Positions 1 to 5,747 of a DNA stretch of 5,747 nucleotides are shown piece after piece. Below the pieces are notes generated by a model. That model saw nothing but the letters and a program-made list of their open reading frames with translations. It had not been told where the DNA came from and did not search any database. A program made the translations under genes and the position numbers. The DNA lies in assembly GCA_012519645.1 (NCBI GenBank), contig JAAYPU010000084.1, forward strand, positions 1 through 5,747, in the 5' to 3' direction. Origin of the DNA: Clostridiales bacterium. GTDB lineage: Bacteria; Bacillota; Clostridia; Peptostreptococcales; JAAYPU01. The number at the start of each line of letters is the position of its first letter. The first letter of the stretch is position 1.

Positions 1-6
1 AGGCAG

Positions 7-28
7 CTTTTGCAAAGTATTGCAAAAG
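7..28. repeat. Short inverted repeat, 9-bp arms, 4-nt loop
   Basis: CTTTTGCAA at 7-15 is the exact reverse complement of TTGCAAAAG at 20-28, with AGTA between. Neither strand has a T-run directly after the stem, so it is not a convincing terminator. It lies beyond the engB terminator, near the window edge. It may be an operator or the 3' hairpin of a neighbouring transcript, or it may be chance; I cannot assign a function. Confidence 0.5.
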
Positions 29-52
29 TAAGCTTTATCAGGCATAAAAACA

Positions 53-84
53 AAGGGATTTTGGATGAAAATCCAAAATCCCTT
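53..84 (-). terminator. Rho-independent terminator after engB
   Basis: A perfect 14-bp inverted repeat (53-66 paired with 71-84) encloses a 4-nt loop. On the minus strand the outer part of the stem contains GGGATTTTGGAT, and the stem is followed by TTTGTTTTTATG, a U-rich tail in RNA. It lies 24 nt after the engB stop codon and is oriented to end the lon-engB transcript. The plus-strand side lacks a T-run, so termination in the other direction is not supported. Confidence 0.88.
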
Positions 85-107
85 CCTAAACTCTTAGTTC
101 TCGGTTT

Positions 108-698
108 TTATTTCTCAGTTATTAAGGTTTCAATCAGATCCAGTATTTCATCATGTCCCTGCCGTGAAACAGAGGATGCTGCTATCAGAATATCATCCTT
201 TTTAAGTTCAAGAACTTTTCTTATGATCGATATATTTTTTTGTTTGTCGTTACTGGATATTTTATCACTTTTCGTTGCGACGACAACGCCATCAAGACCG
301 TAGAATCTTAACCATTCATACATTTGAATATCCAGTTCTGAAGGAGGATGCCTGAGGTCTACAAGTTGAAATACCTTAACCAGATTTTCTCTGCTTTTCA
401 AGTAATCCTCTATCATCCTGCCCCATTTCTCTTTTTCTGCTTTTGATATCTTGGCGTACCCATATCCAGGTAAATCTACAATTCTAAAGCTATTATTGAT
501 CTCATAGAAATTGATCGTTTGGGTCTTACCCGGACTTGAGCTGGTTCTCGCAAATCTTTTTCGATTCAGAAGCATATTTATAAGAGAAGATTTTCCCACA
601 TTGGACCTGCCTACGAAAGCGACTTCAGGAAGGTTGTTTTCCGGATATTGTTTTGGCTGTACTGCTACAGCTTTCAACACCAACGTTTTTATTATCAT
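108..698 (-). CDS. engB: Ribosome biogenesis GTP-binding protein EngB (YsxC/YihA)
   Basis: EngB is a small essential TRAFAC-class GTPase that assists late assembly of the 50S ribosomal subunit in the cytoplasm. The 196-residue protein carries every G motif in order: G1 GRSNVGKS at 30-37, the G2 threonine in GKTQTINF (Thr61), G3 DLPG at 75-78 within the family-typical VDLPGYGYAK, G4 TKSD at 142-145 and a G5-like SSVSRQG at 175-181. The RTSSSPGKTQTINFYE stretch (51-66) is diagnostic for this family and separates it from Era, Der and Obg. The ATG at 698 lies only 2 nt after the lon stop codon. Its likely Shine-Dalgarno sequence lies inside the last codons of lon, so translation is probably coupled to lon. 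A strong terminator begins 24 nt after its stop. Association of engB with lon is common in Firmicutes, though the functional reason is unclear. No anomalies are seen. Confidence 0.97.
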   Translation of the reverse strand: MIIKTLVLKAVAVQPKQYPENNLPEVAFVGRSNVGKSSLINMLLNRKRFARTSSSPGKTQTINFYEINNSFRIVDLPGYGYAKISKAEKEKWGRMIEDYLKSRENLVKVFQLVDLRHPPSELDIQMYEWLRFYGLDGVVVATKSDKISSNDKQKNISIIRKVLELKKDDILIAASSVSRQGHDEILDLIETLITEK

Positions 699-700
699 TA

Positions 701-3025
701 TTACTCATTCTCCCTGACTAAAGCGTGCTTCAGCACCTCGTCCATATTTTCAACAAGAACAAACTCGAGCTTCTTTCTTACATTATCGGGTATTTCTTCT
801 ATGTCTTTTTCATTTTCGGAAGGAAGCAGTACTTTTTTTATACCTGCTCGGTTTGCTGCCAGAACCTTTTCTTTTATGCCGCCTACAGGTAAAACCTTAC
901 CTCTTAAGGTGATTTCTCCTGTCATGGCAACTTTTTTATCCGTCGGTATTCCGGTCAATGCCGAGATAACAGATGTACACATGGTTACACCGGCTGATGG
1001 CCCGTCCTTTGGTGTTGCGCCTTCCGGTATATGGATATGGATATCATACTCTTTATAAAAATGAGGATTGATACCTAAATCATTTGCTTTGGCACGGATA
1101 TAACTGATTCCCGCTTTTGCTGATTCCTGCATAACATCTCCCAGTTGTCCGGTAAGTACCAATTTACCTGTGCCTTCCATAATAACGGTTTCTATGGATA
1201 AAGTATCTCCGCCCACCACTGTCCATGCGAGTCCTGTAGTGACACCTATTTCATTGCCAACTTCGATAACATCATATCTGTATTTTTTCTTGCCAAGATA
1301 TTTATGCAGATTGACGGAATTGATTTTCACAGAGCTAATATTGTCTTCTACTATACGTTTTGCTGCCTTTCTGCATATATTTGCGATCTGTCTTTCGAGA
1401 TTTCTAACACCGGATTCACGCGTATAATAGTTAATAATATCCCTTACTACCTGCTCGGATAAAATCAAATGCTTTTCGTCTAATCCATGTTCTTTCTTTT
1501 GCTTAGGAACAAGATATTTTAAAGCAATATTTACTTTTTCTTCTTCCGTATATCCGGATACATCTATAACCTCCATTCTGTCCAACAGAGGTCTGGGAAT
1601 AGTCTCTGTAGTATTTGCAGTGGTTATAAACATAACATTTGATAAATCAAAAGGCACTTCTAAGTAATGGTCTGTGAATTCTTTGTTTTGTTCGGGGTCT
1701 AAAACCTCTAATAATGCAGACGCAGGATCTCCTCTGAAGTCATTGCCTATTTTGTCCACTTCATCAAAAAGAAATACCGGATTGTTGGATTCCGCATCCT
1801 TTATTGCTGAAATTATTCTCCCTGGAATAGCACCGATATAAGTACGTCTATGCCCTCTTATTTCTGCTTCATCTCTGACGCCTCCCAGAGACATCCTTAC
1901 AAAATTTCTGTTTAAAGACCTTGATATGGATTTTGCAATTGAAGTTTTCCCTACTCCCGGAGGCCCAACCAGACAAAGGATCGGTCCCTTCATACTTTTT
2001 GACAGTTTACGCACGGAAAGATACTCTAACACGCGTTCCTTTACTTTTTCCAAACCATAGTGGTCCTGATCCAATATTTCTTTTGCAAATTTAATATCAA
2101 TATTATCTTTTGTATGTTTATTCCAAGGTAAATCTAAAATCCATTCAACATAGTTTCGAATAACAGCACTTTCAGCTGAGGAAGAAGGTGTTTTCGCCAG
2201 TCTGTTGATCTCTTTTTGAACCTTTTCATGTATTTTCTTTGAAAGCTTCAACTTTTTGAGCTTATTAGTATAGTTTTCAATTTCTTCTTCTATATTTTCA
2301 TCTTGTCCTAATTCTTCCTGAATAACTCTAAGCTGTTCTTTCAAGTAATATTCTTTTTGAACTTTATTTATTTGTGATCTTACCTTAATATTTATGTCCC
2401 GTTCGATTTTCAGTACTTCATTCTCTCTCAACAATAATTTATGCAGAATATCAAGGCGCTTTATGATATCAAATGCTTCTAATATTTCCTGTTTTTGATC
2501 GATCCTGATATCCATATGGGAAGTGATTACATCCGCTAAACGCCCCGGCTCTTCTATAGAAGCAACCGAAGGGTAAATATCAGGAGAAATTTTCCCATTT
2601 AACGCTAAGTATTCTTCAAAACCTGCTAAAACTGCTCTCATCAAAGCTTCAGTTTCTTCGTCGACTACAGATGAATCTTCATATATTTCTGATACTTCGC
2701 ATTTAAAGTAAGGATCTTCAAAAATAATCTTTTCTATAACACCTCTGCTTATGCCTTCCACAAGAACTCTTATGGCATCGCCCGGAAGCTTTAACATTTG
2801 CTTGATTTTAGCTATAGTTCCGATAGTATAAAAATCTTCCGGAGTCGGGATGTCTGTTTCAGCATTTATTTGAGCTGACAAGAAAATAAGCTGATCATTG
2901 ATCATAGCTTCTTCCAAAGCATTGATAGACTTTTCTCTGCCTACATCAAAATGCAATACCATATATGGAAATACCGAAAGACCTCTCAACGGAATCATTG
3001 GTAAAGTAATTTTATTCGTACTCAT
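701..3025 (-). CDS. lon: ATP-dependent Lon protease (LonA type)
   Basis: Lon is a homohexameric cytoplasmic protease with ATPase and peptidase on one chain; it removes misfolded and selected regulatory proteins. Numbering here is from the ATG at 3025 (774 residues, the same as typical Firmicute LonA). An N-terminal substrate-recognition domain covers about residues 7-200, and a charged coiled-coil stretch about 205-265. The AAA+ module has Walker A GPPGVGKT at 354-361, pore-loop Tyr396-Ile397, Walker B FLFDEVD at 418-424, sensor-1 Asn471, arginine finger Arg483 and sensor-2 Arg541. The protease domain has the Ser-Lys dyad, Ser677 in PKDGPSAG and Lys720 in GGIKEK. There is no transmembrane segment, which excludes the LonB type. 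The frame could be extended 3 codons to a GTG at 3034, but the Shine-Dalgarno AAGGGAG (3034-3040) overlaps that GTG and sits 8 nt before the ATG, so I chose the ATG. A 224-bp gap to clpX suggests its own promoter; engB follows after 2 nt. Confidence 0.97.
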   Translation of the reverse strand: MSTNKITLPMIPLRGLSVFPYMVLHFDVGREKSINALEEAMINDQLIFLSAQINAETDIPTPEDFYTIGTIAKIKQMLKLPGDAIRVLVEGISRGVIEKIIFEDPYFKCEVSEIYEDSSVVDEETEALMRAVLAGFEEYLALNGKISPDIYPSVASIEEPGRLADVITSHMDIRIDQKQEILEAFDIIKRLDILHKLLLRENEVLKIERDINIKVRSQINKVQKEYYLKEQLRVIQEELGQDENIEEEIENYTNKLKKLKLSKKIHEKVQKEINRLAKTPSSSAESAVIRNYVEWILDLPWNKHTKDNIDIKFAKEILDQDHYGLEKVKERVLEYLSVRKLSKSMKGPILCLVGPPGVGKTSIAKSISRSLNRNFVRMSLGGVRDEAEIRGHRRTYIGAIPGRIISAIKDAESNNPVFLFDEVDKIGNDFRGDPASALLEVLDPEQNKEFTDHYLEVPFDLSNVMFITTANTTETIPRPLLDRMEVIDVSGYTEEEKVNIALKYLVPKQKKEHGLDEKHLILSEQVVRDIINYYTRESGVRNLERQIANICRKAAKRIVEDNISSVKINSVNLHKYLGKKKYRYDVIEVGNEIGVTTGLAWTVVGGDTLSIETVIMEGTGKLVLTGQLGDVMQESAKAGISYIRAKANDLGINPHFYKEYDIHIHIPEGATPKDGPSAGVTMCTSVISALTGIPTDKKVAMTGEITLRGKVLPVGGIKEKVLAANRAGIKKVLLPSENEKDIEEIPDNVRKKLEFVLVENMDEVLKHALVRENE
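710..715 (-). promoter_or_regulatory. engB ribosome-binding site inside lon
   Basis: The minus-strand sequence AGGGAG encodes the Arg-Glu of the Lon C-terminus (RENE) and lies 11 nt before the engB ATG. The spacing is a little long, but no better site exists in the 2-nt gap. Ribosomes finishing lon end only a few bases from this start, so reinitiation or coupling is plausible. Confidence 0.65.
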
Positions 3026-3033
3026 TTTCTTCA

Positions 3034-3040
3034 CTCCCTT
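3034..3040 (-). promoter_or_regulatory. Shine-Dalgarno site deciding the lon start
   Basis: On the minus strand this reads AAGGGAG, followed by 8 nt and then ATG at 3025. The upstream in-frame GTG (3032-3034) shares its first G with the end of this site and so has no usable spacing. The site therefore supports a 774-residue Lon rather than the 777-residue reading. Confidence 0.85.
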
Positions 3041-3198
3041 GCTTCTTTAATTACCCAAATAATCAACACTTAAAACTACATTTATTTTGATGAACTTTTT
3101 GAATTAATATACTTTCTTATCATCAAATATCATAAAAAAGGTGAATGCTGCAGTTTTAGAAATTTTCTTTTTTATTAAATAATTGAAAAAAACTCTCA

Positions 3199-3219
3199 AA
3201 ATTTTCCATATGAAAATTT
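3199..3219. repeat. AT-rich inverted repeat in the clpX-lon gap
   Basis: AAATTTTC at 3199-3206 is the exact reverse complement of GAAAATTT at 3212-3219, with a 5-nt spacer that contributes to a central CATATG. On the minus strand a run of seven T follows 6 nt after the repeat (3186-3192). The stem would be nearly all A-U and weak in RNA, so it could be part of a second, poor terminator or a protein-binding site. It does not match the CIRCE or CtsR consensus. Confidence 0.4.
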
Positions 3220-3228
3220 GAAAAGAAA

Positions 3229-3250
3229 ACAGGCGACTATTGCCGTCTGT
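3229..3250 (-). terminator. Possible weak terminator after clpX
   Basis: On the minus strand ACAGACGG (3243-3250) can pair with TCGCCTGT (3229-3236). The stem contains one A-C mismatch and a closing G-U pair around a 6-nt loop. It begins at the last base of the clpX stop codon and is followed by TTTCTTTTC. The short imperfect stem and interrupted T-tract suggest partial termination at most. It could attenuate readthrough from clpX into lon. Confidence 0.4.
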
Positions 3251-4509
3251 TAAGAAGCTGATTCCTGATTTCTATTCCTCTTTTTGGCATCCTCCAAAAC
3301 TAGAGTAGGACTCATATTATTTAATACTGTTTCCTGAGTGATGATACATTTTTTTATATCTTTTCTGGAAGGTATTTCATACATTATATCCGTCATTATT
3401 TTTTCCATTATACTTCTTAATCCGCGTGCTCCGGTTTTTTTCTCAATAGCTTTTTCTGCTATGGCTACAAGTGCACTTTCTTCGATTTCCAGTTCTACGT
3501 CATCCATATCAAAGAGTTTTTTATATTGCTTGACCAGTGCATTTCTTGGCTCTTTCAAAATACGTACCAGGGCATCCTTACCAAGCTCAGATAGTGTGAT
3601 CATAACAGGTAACCTTCCAATAAATTCAGGTATCAATCCATATTTAAGAAGATCTTCAGGCTGAACCTGACTTAAAAGCTTACTTGTTTCAATTTTAGAG
3701 CTTTTCACATCGGAATTGAAACCAATTGTCTTCTCTCCGATTCTTTTCTGTATGATTTTATCAAGACCGTCAAAAGCACCACCACAGATAAACAGTATAT
3801 CTGTAGTATCAATTTGTATAAACTCCTGATGCGGATGTTTTCTTCCGCCCTGTGGCGGCACACTTGCTACGGTACCTTCCAATATCTTCAATAATGCCTG
3901 CTGAACTCCTTCACCGCTGACATCTCTTGTAATAGAAGGATTATCCGTTTTCCTTGCAATTTTATCTATTTCATCCACAAAAATAATACCTTTTTGTGCT
4001 CTCTCAATATCGTAATCAGCTGCTTGAATAAGCTTTAGTAATATATTTTCCACATCTTCCCCTACATAACCTGCTTCTGTCAATGCAGTCGCATCAGCAA
4101 TTGCAAAAGGAACATTTAAAATTTTTGCCAGCGTTTGAGCTAATAATGTTTTACCTGAACCTGTAGGGCCTATCATAATGATATTGCTTTTTTGTATTTC
4201 CACATCGCTTTTATGAGAATAATTAATTCTTTTATAATGATTATAAACTGCAACTGCTAATGCTCTTTTGGCATCGTCCTGTTCTACGACATATTCCCCC
4301 AGTATATGAAAAATGTCTTTGGGTTTCGGAAGCTTTTCTCCATAATGATTATGAATAGATGCTGCTTCTTCTTTAATGATTTCCTGACATAATTCAATAC
4401 ACTCGTCGCAAATATAGACACTGGGGCCGGCTACTAATCTTTTGACCTGATCTTGAGACTTCCCACAAAAAGAACATTTAAGCTGTTTCTTTTCATCAAA
4501 TTTTGACAT
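3250..4509 (-). CDS. clpX: ATP-dependent Clp protease ATP-binding subunit ClpX
   Basis: ClpX is the hexameric AAA+ unfoldase that recognises substrates, unfolds them and passes them into ClpP. The 419-residue protein shows the whole family architecture. It has an N-terminal zinc-binding domain with Cys12, Cys15, Cys34 and Cys37. The Walker A motif GPTGSGKT is at 114-121, the pore-1 loop GYVGED at 147-152, and Walker B FVDEID at 177-182. The RKH pore loop is at 223-225. The IGF tripeptide at 262-264 docks into ClpP pockets, which fits partnership with the neighbouring clpP product. The arginine finger is in EFIGRLP (Arg299) and sensor 2 in GARGLR (360-365). The ATG start at 4509 follows the Shine-Dalgarno sequence AGAGGTG (4515-4521) with 5 nt between. 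Translation of clpP ends 20 nt upstream, so cotranscription is very likely. The stop codon is the first element of a possible weak terminator hairpin. All key residues are present. Confidence 0.98.
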   Translation of the reverse strand: MSKFDEKKQLKCSFCGKSQDQVKRLVAGPSVYICDECIELCQEIIKEEAASIHNHYGEKLPKPKDIFHILGEYVVEQDDAKRALAVAVYNHYKRINYSHKSDVEIQKSNIIMIGPTGSGKTLLAQTLAKILNVPFAIADATALTEAGYVGEDVENILLKLIQAADYDIERAQKGIIFVDEIDKIARKTDNPSITRDVSGEGVQQALLKILEGTVASVPPQGGRKHPHQEFIQIDTTDILFICGGAFDGLDKIIQKRIGEKTIGFNSDVKSSKIETSKLLSQVQPEDLLKYGLIPEFIGRLPVMITLSELGKDALVRILKEPRNALVKQYKKLFDMDDVELEIEESALVAIAEKAIEKKTGARGLRSIMEKIMTDIMYEIPSRKDIKKCIITQETVLNNMSPTLVLEDAKKRNRNQESAS

Positions 4510-4529
4510 GCGTTCACCTCTAATTGATA

Positions 4530-5114
4530 TTATTTCCTAGAAACAATGATCTTATCTATTATACCATATTCTACAGCTTCTTTTGCAGTCATAAAATTGT
4601 CTCTATCTGTATCCTTGGATACCTTTTCTATCGGCTGACCGGTTTTTTCGCTTAAAATAGTATTTAAAGTATCACGCATTTTTAGGATTCTTTCCGTATG
4701 AATGCGGATATCTTCAGCTTGACCTCTCATACCCCCGATAGGCTGATGAATCATTATTTCTGAGTTTGGTAATGCAAAACGCTTACCTTTAGCTCCGGCA
4801 GCCAATAAAAATGCTCCCATACTTGCTGCCATACCGATGCAAATCGTAGACACATCCGGCTTGATATATTGCATAGTGTCATAGATCGCCAAACCGGAAG
4901 TAATAGATCCTCCGGGACTGTTGATATATAGCATTATATCCTTATCAGGATCTTCAGATGCCAAAAACAGTAATTGTGCAACTACCAGACTTGCAGTATG
5001 GTCATTTATTTCTTCACCTAAAAATATAATCCTATCCTTTAAAAGTCTTGAATAGATGTCATAGGATCTTTCTCCTCTATTAGTTTGCTCTACAACAATT
5101 GGAATAAGCGACAT
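4530..5114 (-). CDS. clpP: ATP-dependent Clp protease proteolytic subunit ClpP
   Basis: ClpP is the cytoplasmic serine peptidase that forms a double-heptamer barrel and degrades proteins threaded in by a Clp ATPase, here most obviously ClpX from the next gene. The 194-residue length is normal. The catalytic triad is complete: Ser98 in GMAASMGAF, His123 in MIHQP and Asp172 in DTDRDNF. The oxyanion/substrate-strand motif SPGGS is at residues 66-70. The N-terminus [20 protein letters not shown] is the conserved short leader and axial-loop region of the family. The ATG start at 5114 is supported by a strong Shine-Dalgarno site, AGGGAGGAA, at 5121-5129, whose GGAGG core is 8 nt upstream. The gene sits 23 nt after tig and 20 nt before clpX, so a shared transcript is likely. 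I see no CtsR operator or good promoter in the short upstream gap. There is nothing unusual in the protein. Confidence 0.98.
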   Translation of the reverse strand: MSLIPIVVEQTNRGERSYDIYSRLLKDRIIFLGEEINDHTASLVVAQLLFLASEDPDKDIMLYINSPGGSITSGLAIYDTMQYIKPDVSTICIGMAASMGAFLLAAGAKGKRFALPNSEIMIHQPIGGMRGQAEDIRIHTERILKMRDTLNTILSEKTGQPIEKVSKDTDRDNFMTAKEAVEYGIIDKIIVSRK

Positions 5115-5137
5115 AATTCATTCCTCCCTATAAACAA

Positions 5138-5747
5138 TTATGAAAGTTTGGCATTATCAACCAAAAAATCTATTGTTTTATTATATCTCAATTGTCTTTT
5201 CATGTACTCATAGTTTTCCGGCTTTAAGGATTTCTTAAATTCATCAGCATCTGTTTTATATTCGTTGGCTACTCTTTCAATCTCTTTTTCAATATCTTCA
5301 TCACTTACCTGAATATTCTCGGCTTTTTCTATAGCTTCAACAGCCAAACGAGTTTTTATCTGCTTTTCTGCATTTTCTTTCAGCTCTTCCCTAAGCATAC
5401 CCATATCCTTATTCATATACTGCAAATAAGTATCCATATCCAATCCTGAGTATTTTAATTGAAAATCAAGTTCTCTAATCAAATCATCGATTTTATTTTC
5501 AATCATAATATTTGGAATTTCAACTTTTGTTACTTCAAGAAGCTTTTCAAGAACTGCTTCTTTTTGCTCTAATTCGCTTTTTTCTTTTGTACTTTTTATT
5601 TTTTTCTCTAAAATATCCTTTTTCAATTCCTCTAAAGTATCAAATTCGCTCACATCTTTAGCAAATTCGTCATCTATTTCAGGTAATTTTTTTTCTTGTA
5701 CTTCCTTTATATTTACTTTAAATACTGCTGCTTTACCGGATAGCTCA
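5138..5747 (-). CDS. tig: Trigger factor, C-terminal part (5' end outside window)
   Basis: Trigger factor is the ribosome-bound chaperone that meets nascent chains at the exit tunnel and also has peptidyl-prolyl isomerase activity. The open frame runs without a stop from the window edge to a TAA at 5138-5140, giving 202 visible residues. The first residues read ELSGKAAVFKVNIKEVQEKK and continue LPEIDDEFAKDVSEFDTLEEL, which matches the end of the FKBP-like isomerase domain and its junction with the helical substrate-binding C-terminal domain. The rest is charged and helix-rich, as expected for the chaperone arms, and ends in FLVDNAKLS. The ribosome-binding N-terminal domain, with its GFRxGxxP signature, and most of the isomerase domain lie beyond the window. 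A GTG at 5651-5653 could be mistaken for a start, but it is an internal valine in conserved sequence. The clpP gene follows after 23 nt, suggesting cotranscription. Identity is certain at family level; the full length (usually about 430 residues) cannot be seen. Confidence 0.96.
   Translation of the reverse strand, partial: ELSGKAAVFKVNIKEVQEKKLPEIDDEFAKDVSEFDTLEELKKDILEKKIKSTKEKSELEQKEAVLEKLLEVTKVEIPNIMIENKIDDLIRELDFQLKYSGLDMDTYLQYMNKDMGMLREELKENAEKQIKTRLAVEAIEKAENIQVSDEDIEKEIERVANEYKTDADEFKKSLKPENYEYMKRQLRYNKTIDFLVDNAKLS

Larger units (their letters stand above)
3026..3228 (-). promoter_or_regulatory. AT-rich gap probably carrying the lon promoter
   Basis: This is the only intergenic space in the window long enough for a promoter, and it precedes a gene with its own good ribosome-binding site. 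Two -10-like hexamers can be seen on the minus strand, TATGAT at 3129-3134 and TATATT at 3106-3111, each matching 5 of 6 consensus bases. Neither has a good TTGACA-like partner at 16-18 nt, so the start point is not assigned. No CIRCE element or CtsR heptad pair is visible, giving no sign of the classical Firmicute heat-shock repressors. No coding sequence is recognised here. Confidence 0.35.

Noticed and set aside
10..303. Plus-strand open frame of 97 codons
   Set aside because: It runs through the terminator hairpin and antisense to engB, with no recognisable domain or ribosome-binding site.
648..1058. Plus-strand open frame of 136 codons
   Set aside because: It lies antisense to the end of lon and the start of engB, has low-complexity Phe/Ser-rich composition typical of antisense frames, and shows no family motif.
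3106..3134. TATATT and TATGAT as a defined lon promoter
   Set aside because: Neither hexamer has a reasonable -35 partner at 16-18 nt, and such hexamers are expected by chance in DNA this AT-rich. They are kept only as part of a low-confidence regulatory region.
3338..3664. Plus-strand open frame of 108 codons with hydrophobic Ile/Phe/Ser stretches
   Set aside because: It is fully antisense to conserved clpX coding sequence. The apparent membrane-like composition comes from reading charged, A-rich codons on the opposite strand.
4441..4447. TTTGACC heptamer resembling half of a CtsR operator
   Set aside because: It is a single half-site inside clpX coding sequence with no second heptad at the right spacing.
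5138..5653. A complete 171-residue gene starting at the GTG at 5653
   Set aside because: The frame stays open upstream to the window edge and encodes conserved trigger factor sequence (ELSGKAAVFKVNIKEV). The GTG is an internal valine.
1..5747. A novel defence, mobile or RNA-based system
   Set aside because: Nearly every base is accounted for by five conserved housekeeping genes and their short junctions. I saw no repeat array, integrase, transposase, tRNA, riboswitch or unfamiliar gene.

Overview
The window is a compact, AT-rich (roughly one-third G+C) bacterial segment. All five genes lie on the minus strand, so they are transcribed from the high-coordinate end to the low one. In transcription order they are tig (trigger factor, cut by the window edge), clpP, clpX, lon (the LonA type) and engB (ysxC/yihA). 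The gene order, the purine-rich Shine-Dalgarno sites (AGGGAGGAA, AGAGGTG, AAGGGAG), the A/T-ending codons and the protein lengths (ClpP 194, ClpX 419, Lon 774, EngB 196 residues) all point to a low-GC Gram-positive bacterium. Class Clostridia is most likely, because clpP is placed between tig and clpX there, whereas Bacillus subtilis keeps clpP elsewhere. I cannot name the genus from this sequence alone.

Layout by position: 5138-5747 is the 3' part of tig; 4530-5114 is clpP, 23 nt after tig; 3250-4509 is clpX, 20 nt after clpP; 3026-3249 is the only sizeable gap (224 bp, very AT-rich, with two inverted repeats); 701-3025 is lon; 108-698 is engB, 2 nt after lon; and 53-84 is a strong factor-independent terminator closing the unit. 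Positions 1-52 hold no recognisable gene, only a short inverted repeat. No gene-free stretch exceeds 300 bp.

The first four genes form a protein-quality-control set. Trigger factor folds nascent chains at the ribosome exit. ClpX unfolds tagged or damaged proteins and feeds them to the ClpP peptidase. Lon is a second, self-contained ATP-dependent protease. EngB is the odd member: a GTPase for 50S ribosomal subunit assembly, whose gene nevertheless follows lon in many Firmicutes. The spacing suggests two transcriptional blocks, tig-clpP-clpX and lon-engB, with partial readthrough possible between them.

All expected catalytic and nucleotide-binding residues are present and I see no frameshift, insertion, mobile element, CRISPR array or RNA gene. 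This is an ordinary, conserved housekeeping locus. I found no evidence of a previously undescribed system; the points worth a second look concern start-site choice, the clpX-lon gap and small hairpins.
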